NCBI GenBank assembly: GCA_021812105.1
Contig: JAKAOQ010000006.1
Location: 1-25,137 of the forward strand
Reading direction: 5' to 3'
Length of the DNA stretch: 25,137 nt
Source of the DNA: Microcaldota archaeon
Lineage (GTDB): Archaea > Micrarchaeota > Micrarchaeia > Micrarchaeales > Micrarchaeaceae
Program-made: the position numbers and the translations under genes
The notes under the pieces: model-generated
What the model was told of the DNA's origin: nothing
Databases searched by the model: none
What the model saw: only the letters and a program-made list of their open reading frames with translations
In this document: in pieces, positions 22,597-25,137 of the stretch
How positions within the stretch are numbered: the stretch's first letter is position 1
Layout: each line of letters starts with the position of its first letter

Positions 22597-24006
22597 CTAT
22601 ATCAGCTTCTTGAGCGTGTTTGAAGTGGCGAGGGATGGCGCGCCAAGGAAGTCGCCCATCGTCTCTGAAAAGTCTATCGTTATTATTATTGCTATTATGG
22701 CTCCGACCACGCTGAATAGAACAGAGTTAAGTATATCTATGAGTTCTGTTATCGTAGGCGTAGCGACGAGCATGTTCCCCGAGGTAGATGGAGTCAGCAG
22801 CGTCGACGAGATGCTGGTGATCGATCCGAGGGCGCTGCTAAGACCACCCTGCAGTCCGCTCGATAGCATGGTCAGCGTTTCCGGAGCGGTAAGCGTATGC
22901 GTAGTTATATCGTTGGCGTAGAAGCTCGAGTACGAGCCTACGGCGAGCGAGTCTGCAGCGTAAGTGTACGTTGCCACATTGGTGGGCTGCGGAAATCTGC
23001 CTCCGGTTTCGCTGTTTACTGCTATATGGGTTCCGGGAGAGGGATAGTCGATGTAGCACGTGTCGCTTACAGATGGGCACGTAGCAGTGACCGTAACGGC
23101 CTGGCCGTAGACCGCAGGATCTGGGTTGATGCACAGGGTAACGCCGTTCGTGGTGGTGCACGTAGACGTCGAGGTGCCAGAAGGCAAAGTTAGCATGAAG
23201 TTCAGCAGAAGCGGTAGCAGCACGAAGAATCCTATGAAGAAACCGAGGAAGGCACCGCCAGCCGCGCGGGTCCACGGAAGGGTGCGGAGAACAACCCCGG
23301 TAAACAAGAATATGGGAAACAGCGAATATACTATGAACAGGAACACGGCCAGACCCATTAGCAGCATCATGAACATCCAGGTAAGGTTGTATACGAGAGA
23401 GAGGATGCTGACCTGCATAGACAATCCCGCAAACGGGCTGAAAGCTACGCCGAAGTGGTTCGGCTCTAGGGATATGGTCAGGCTAGAAGCGAACTGGTAG
23501 AGCATGCCGTTCAGCGCAAGCCCCAAAGCTGCGGGAAGCAGTGAAAGGGACGAATCTGCCAGCGTGCCGCACGCGCTGTAGAACGGAGCGCTGGAAAACA
23601 GCGATGATCCGGTTACCTGGTTTGTTGGAGGAGACGATGGAGAAATCGAGCTCGACAGAGAGAAAGTGCCGAGGAAGATAAGGACAACAAGCACCGTAAC
23701 TATTATCTCTCCGATCTCGGTCTTGCTGAATCTGGTCAGCTTGTCGATCTTGAAAGCCATGCCTATGCCGTAGGTTATCCCTGTGACCATCAGCATTATC
23801 AGTATTATGAGCAGCGATACGCCGAGCATACCGTTGAGCGATGAGATGTAGTTGAATACGGAATAGCCCTGTGAAGTGAATATGGAGCTGCACACCGCCT
23901 GCCCGAGGGTCTGCGCCGAAGAGACCGACGGGCGCGCGATCAGGAGCAGCAGCGCCGCTAACGCGAATATTGAAAGTGTTCTTTCAGCGCTTCTCTTTTT
24001 CATCAT
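22597..24006 (-). CDS. VirB6-like polytopic membrane protein with inserted Ig-like domain, paralog 2
   Basis: A 469-residue protein: signal-like start ending near PSVSSAQ (about 27-32), helices near 60-83 and 100-117 around the KIDKLTRFSKTEIGE segment, and the signature GVVLRTLPWTRAAGG at 237-251 followed by a helix. Between this helix and the last one lies an outer insertion of about 90 residues (285-372) with paired cysteines (C283/C292, C310/C317) and the pattern PDPAVYGQAVTVTATC ... TYTYAADSLAVGSYS, typical of Ig-like beta-sandwich repeats of surface proteins. The other paralogs lack it. The start overlaps the preceding stop by four bases (ATGA). It ends in TSNTLKKLI. Confidence 0.78.
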   Translation of the reverse strand: MMKKRSAERTLSIFALAALLLLIARPSVSSAQTLGQAVCSSIFTSQGYSVFNYISSLNGMLGVSLLIILIMLMVTGITYGIGMAFKIDKLTRFSKTEIGEIIVTVLVVLIFLGTFSLSSSISPSSPPTNQVTGSSLFSSAPFYSACGTLADSSLSLLPAALGLALNGMLYQFASSLTISLEPNHFGVAFSPFAGLSMQVSILSLVYNLTWMFMMLLMGLAVFLFIVYSLFPIFLFTGVVLRTLPWTRAAGGAFLGFFIGFFVLLPLLLNFMLTLPSGTSTSTCTTTNGVTLCINPDPAVYGQAVTVTATCPSVSDTCYIDYPSPGTHIAVNSETGGRFPQPTNVATYTYAADSLAVGSYSSFYANDITTHTLTAPETLTMLSSGLQGGLSSALGSITSISSTLLTPSTSGNMLVATPTITELIDILNSVLFSVVGAIIAIIITIDFSETMGDFLGAPSLATSNTLKKLI

Positions 24007-25137
24007 ATCAGGTTTCTGAGCCCTCCAAGGCTCGTGTCTCCGCCCATCAGGCCGGAGAGGCCCTGTATTGCGGAGAGAAATATCAGCATGTTTATCAGCG
24101 GCATGAAATACGCCGTAATGCCTATTATGCCATACAGGTTGAGCGAATCAAAGAGCGTGTGCAGCAGGTTTGATGACCCGCATCCTACAGGAAGGTAGAA
24201 GTTCGACGGACTTGAGAGGAAATGGCCGACAGACGGGAGCAGTATGCTCGCGAACGGTACAAAAGTGATCGCCACGTCTGCGAGCTCGGATCCCAAAATT
24301 GTTGGATAGCCGTTGATTATAGGATAGCAGCCGTTGTGCGTTGCGATCGCGCCTATGCTCGGCTCCACGAAAAAGTTGAGTATGTAGTTTCCGCTGCCGC
24401 TGCGAGCTGGCAGGGAGGTCGTGGGATTGAAGCCATAAGCCGAAGGGGCGTACGCCGGCACCCCGTTGCCGAGAGAAAGGTACTCCATAGAGAATACAGC
24501 TGGCAGTATCAGCACCGACGCTATGGCTACAGCTATCAGCAGGCCGCCTATCTTCCTTGTGAAGAAGGTTGCCCTGAGTATCAGGCCGATGAATATCAGG
24601 TACGGCCATAGGTACAGGAGTATGGTGTATGACAGCAGCTGCGCGACGAATGACTCGAACGCCAGGGTCAGTATCAGCCCCAGGACCCTCATCGACGAGT
24701 ATGCCATGCTGTAACCGGTGTACGGGACATAGTCTATTTCCAGCCAGAAGAGGTTCTCCGAAGTTGGCAGTGGGAAGTAGCAGGGAGTGCCCACGCTCAC
24801 GCAGAACATGCTTTCGGGTTTGAGCGTTGACATGAATCCGATAAATGCGTCGAGGTAGTAGAATTCGTTGAGGTTCGTAGCCGTCTGGTTCGTGAGATTC
24901 GCGAGAACCACTGAAGTAGCCACGAGAGGATAGTCCAGCCTGGCGGTTTGCGACGTATCGTACTCTGCGTCATAGGTCAGCGCCAGCAGGCCGGGATACT
25001 GCGACGATGGGCCAGGAAACACCAGTGATGGCGCGATGGAAAGGAGCGACAGCTGCGTGTTCTCAGTCAGGCCGACCAGCGTGTTTGATATAGTTGTCGG
25101 GTTCATGAGCCGTGTTCCGGACAGCGATGAGTAGAAA
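24003..25137 (-). CDS. VirB6-like polytopic membrane protein, paralog 1, 5'-truncated by window edge
   Basis: The frame is open to the end of the window with no stop. An ATG at 25106 exists, but the paralogs begin with a signal peptide and a second helix that are missing here, so the true start is probably beyond 25137. Visible are an outer segment with a cysteine pair (CVSVGTPC), helices from about residue 140 (counted from 25106), the signature GLILRATFFTRKIGG at 174-188, a second outer loop with two further cysteines (C267, C310), a last pair of helices and the tail GGLRNLI. It overlaps the next gene by four bases. The cluster may continue upstream. Confidence 0.75.
   Translation of the reverse strand, partial: FYSSLSGTRLMNPTTISNTLVGLTENTQLSLLSIAPSLVFPGPSSQYPGLLALTYDAEYDTSQTARLDYPLVATSVVLANLTNQTATNLNEFYYLDAFIGFMSTLKPESMFCVSVGTPCYFPLPTSENLFWLEIDYVPYTGYSMAYSSMRVLGLILTLAFESFVAQLLSYTILLYLWPYLIFIGLILRATFFTRKIGGLLIAVAIASVLILPAVFSMEYLSLGNGVPAYAPSAYGFNPTTSLPARSGSGNYILNFFVEPSIGAIATHNGCYPIINGYPTILGSELADVAITFVPFASILLPSVGHFLSSPSNFYLPVGCGSSNLLHTLFDSLNLYGIIGITAYFMPLINMLIFLSAIQGLSGLMGGDTSLGGLRNLI

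Overview
The window is archaeal chromosome. Evidence: DNA topoisomerase VI subunit B, an archaeosortase, archease, a Pno1/Dim2-type KH protein, an Asp-rich-motif prenyl synthase (GGPP type), TTTAWATA-like TATA boxes at sensible distances from starts, and a tRNA gene interrupted by a bulge-helix-bulge (BHB) intron. Very dense packing, ATA/AGG-rich codon use, a class II lysyl-tRNA synthetase and many small proteins would suit a DPANN-type archaeon (for example Micrarchaeota-like). That lineage is an inference; the sequence alone does not prove it. No gap without a gene exceeds 300 bases; the largest are about 2908-3174 and 10492-10729, both promoter-like. No IS element, CRISPR array or rRNA was seen.

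Left part (1-12953), mostly housekeeping. A 5'-truncated DinB polymerase (ends 860) converges on thioredoxin reductase. Divergent from that is a metallo-beta-lactamase-fold RNA-processing nuclease, then a geranylgeranyl diphosphate synthase. A tRNA-Ile(GAT), an AMMECR1 protein, a tRNA-Cys(GCA) with a 15-nt intron in its T-loop, and archease follow. Archease is the cofactor of RtcB, the ligase that rejoins spliced tRNA halves, so its position beside an intron-bearing tRNA is notable. Next come an archaeosortase with an extra extracellular domain, a Nudix/uracil-DNA-glycosylase fusion that has lost three of the four Fe-S cysteines, class II lysyl-tRNA synthetase, a winged-helix regulator with an apparent operator, a KH protein and topoisomerase VI subunit B.

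Right part (12978-25137), all on the minus strand: a compact cluster that looks like an archaeal type IV secretion / DNA-transfer-like machine. In transcription order it holds: four tandem polytopic membrane proteins (VirB6/CedA-like by layout) sharing one 15-residue signature; an internal promoter; two tandem paralogous proteins with two N-terminal membrane helices and a soluble domain resembling a detached VirB3 plus VirB4 N-domain; a VirB4/HerA-type ATPase; a stand-alone copy of that ATPase's C-terminal helical domain; a zinc-ribbon protein with two membrane helices; a second promoter flanked by a perfect 11-bp inverted repeat; a coiled-coil/winged-helix protein; a 47-residue basic protein; and a 793-residue surface-exposed membrane protein. 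There is no relaxase, coupling protein or recognisable pilin in the window. The cluster may import or export DNA, secrete protein, or mediate cell-cell contact; the sequence does not decide which. It runs off the right edge of the window.
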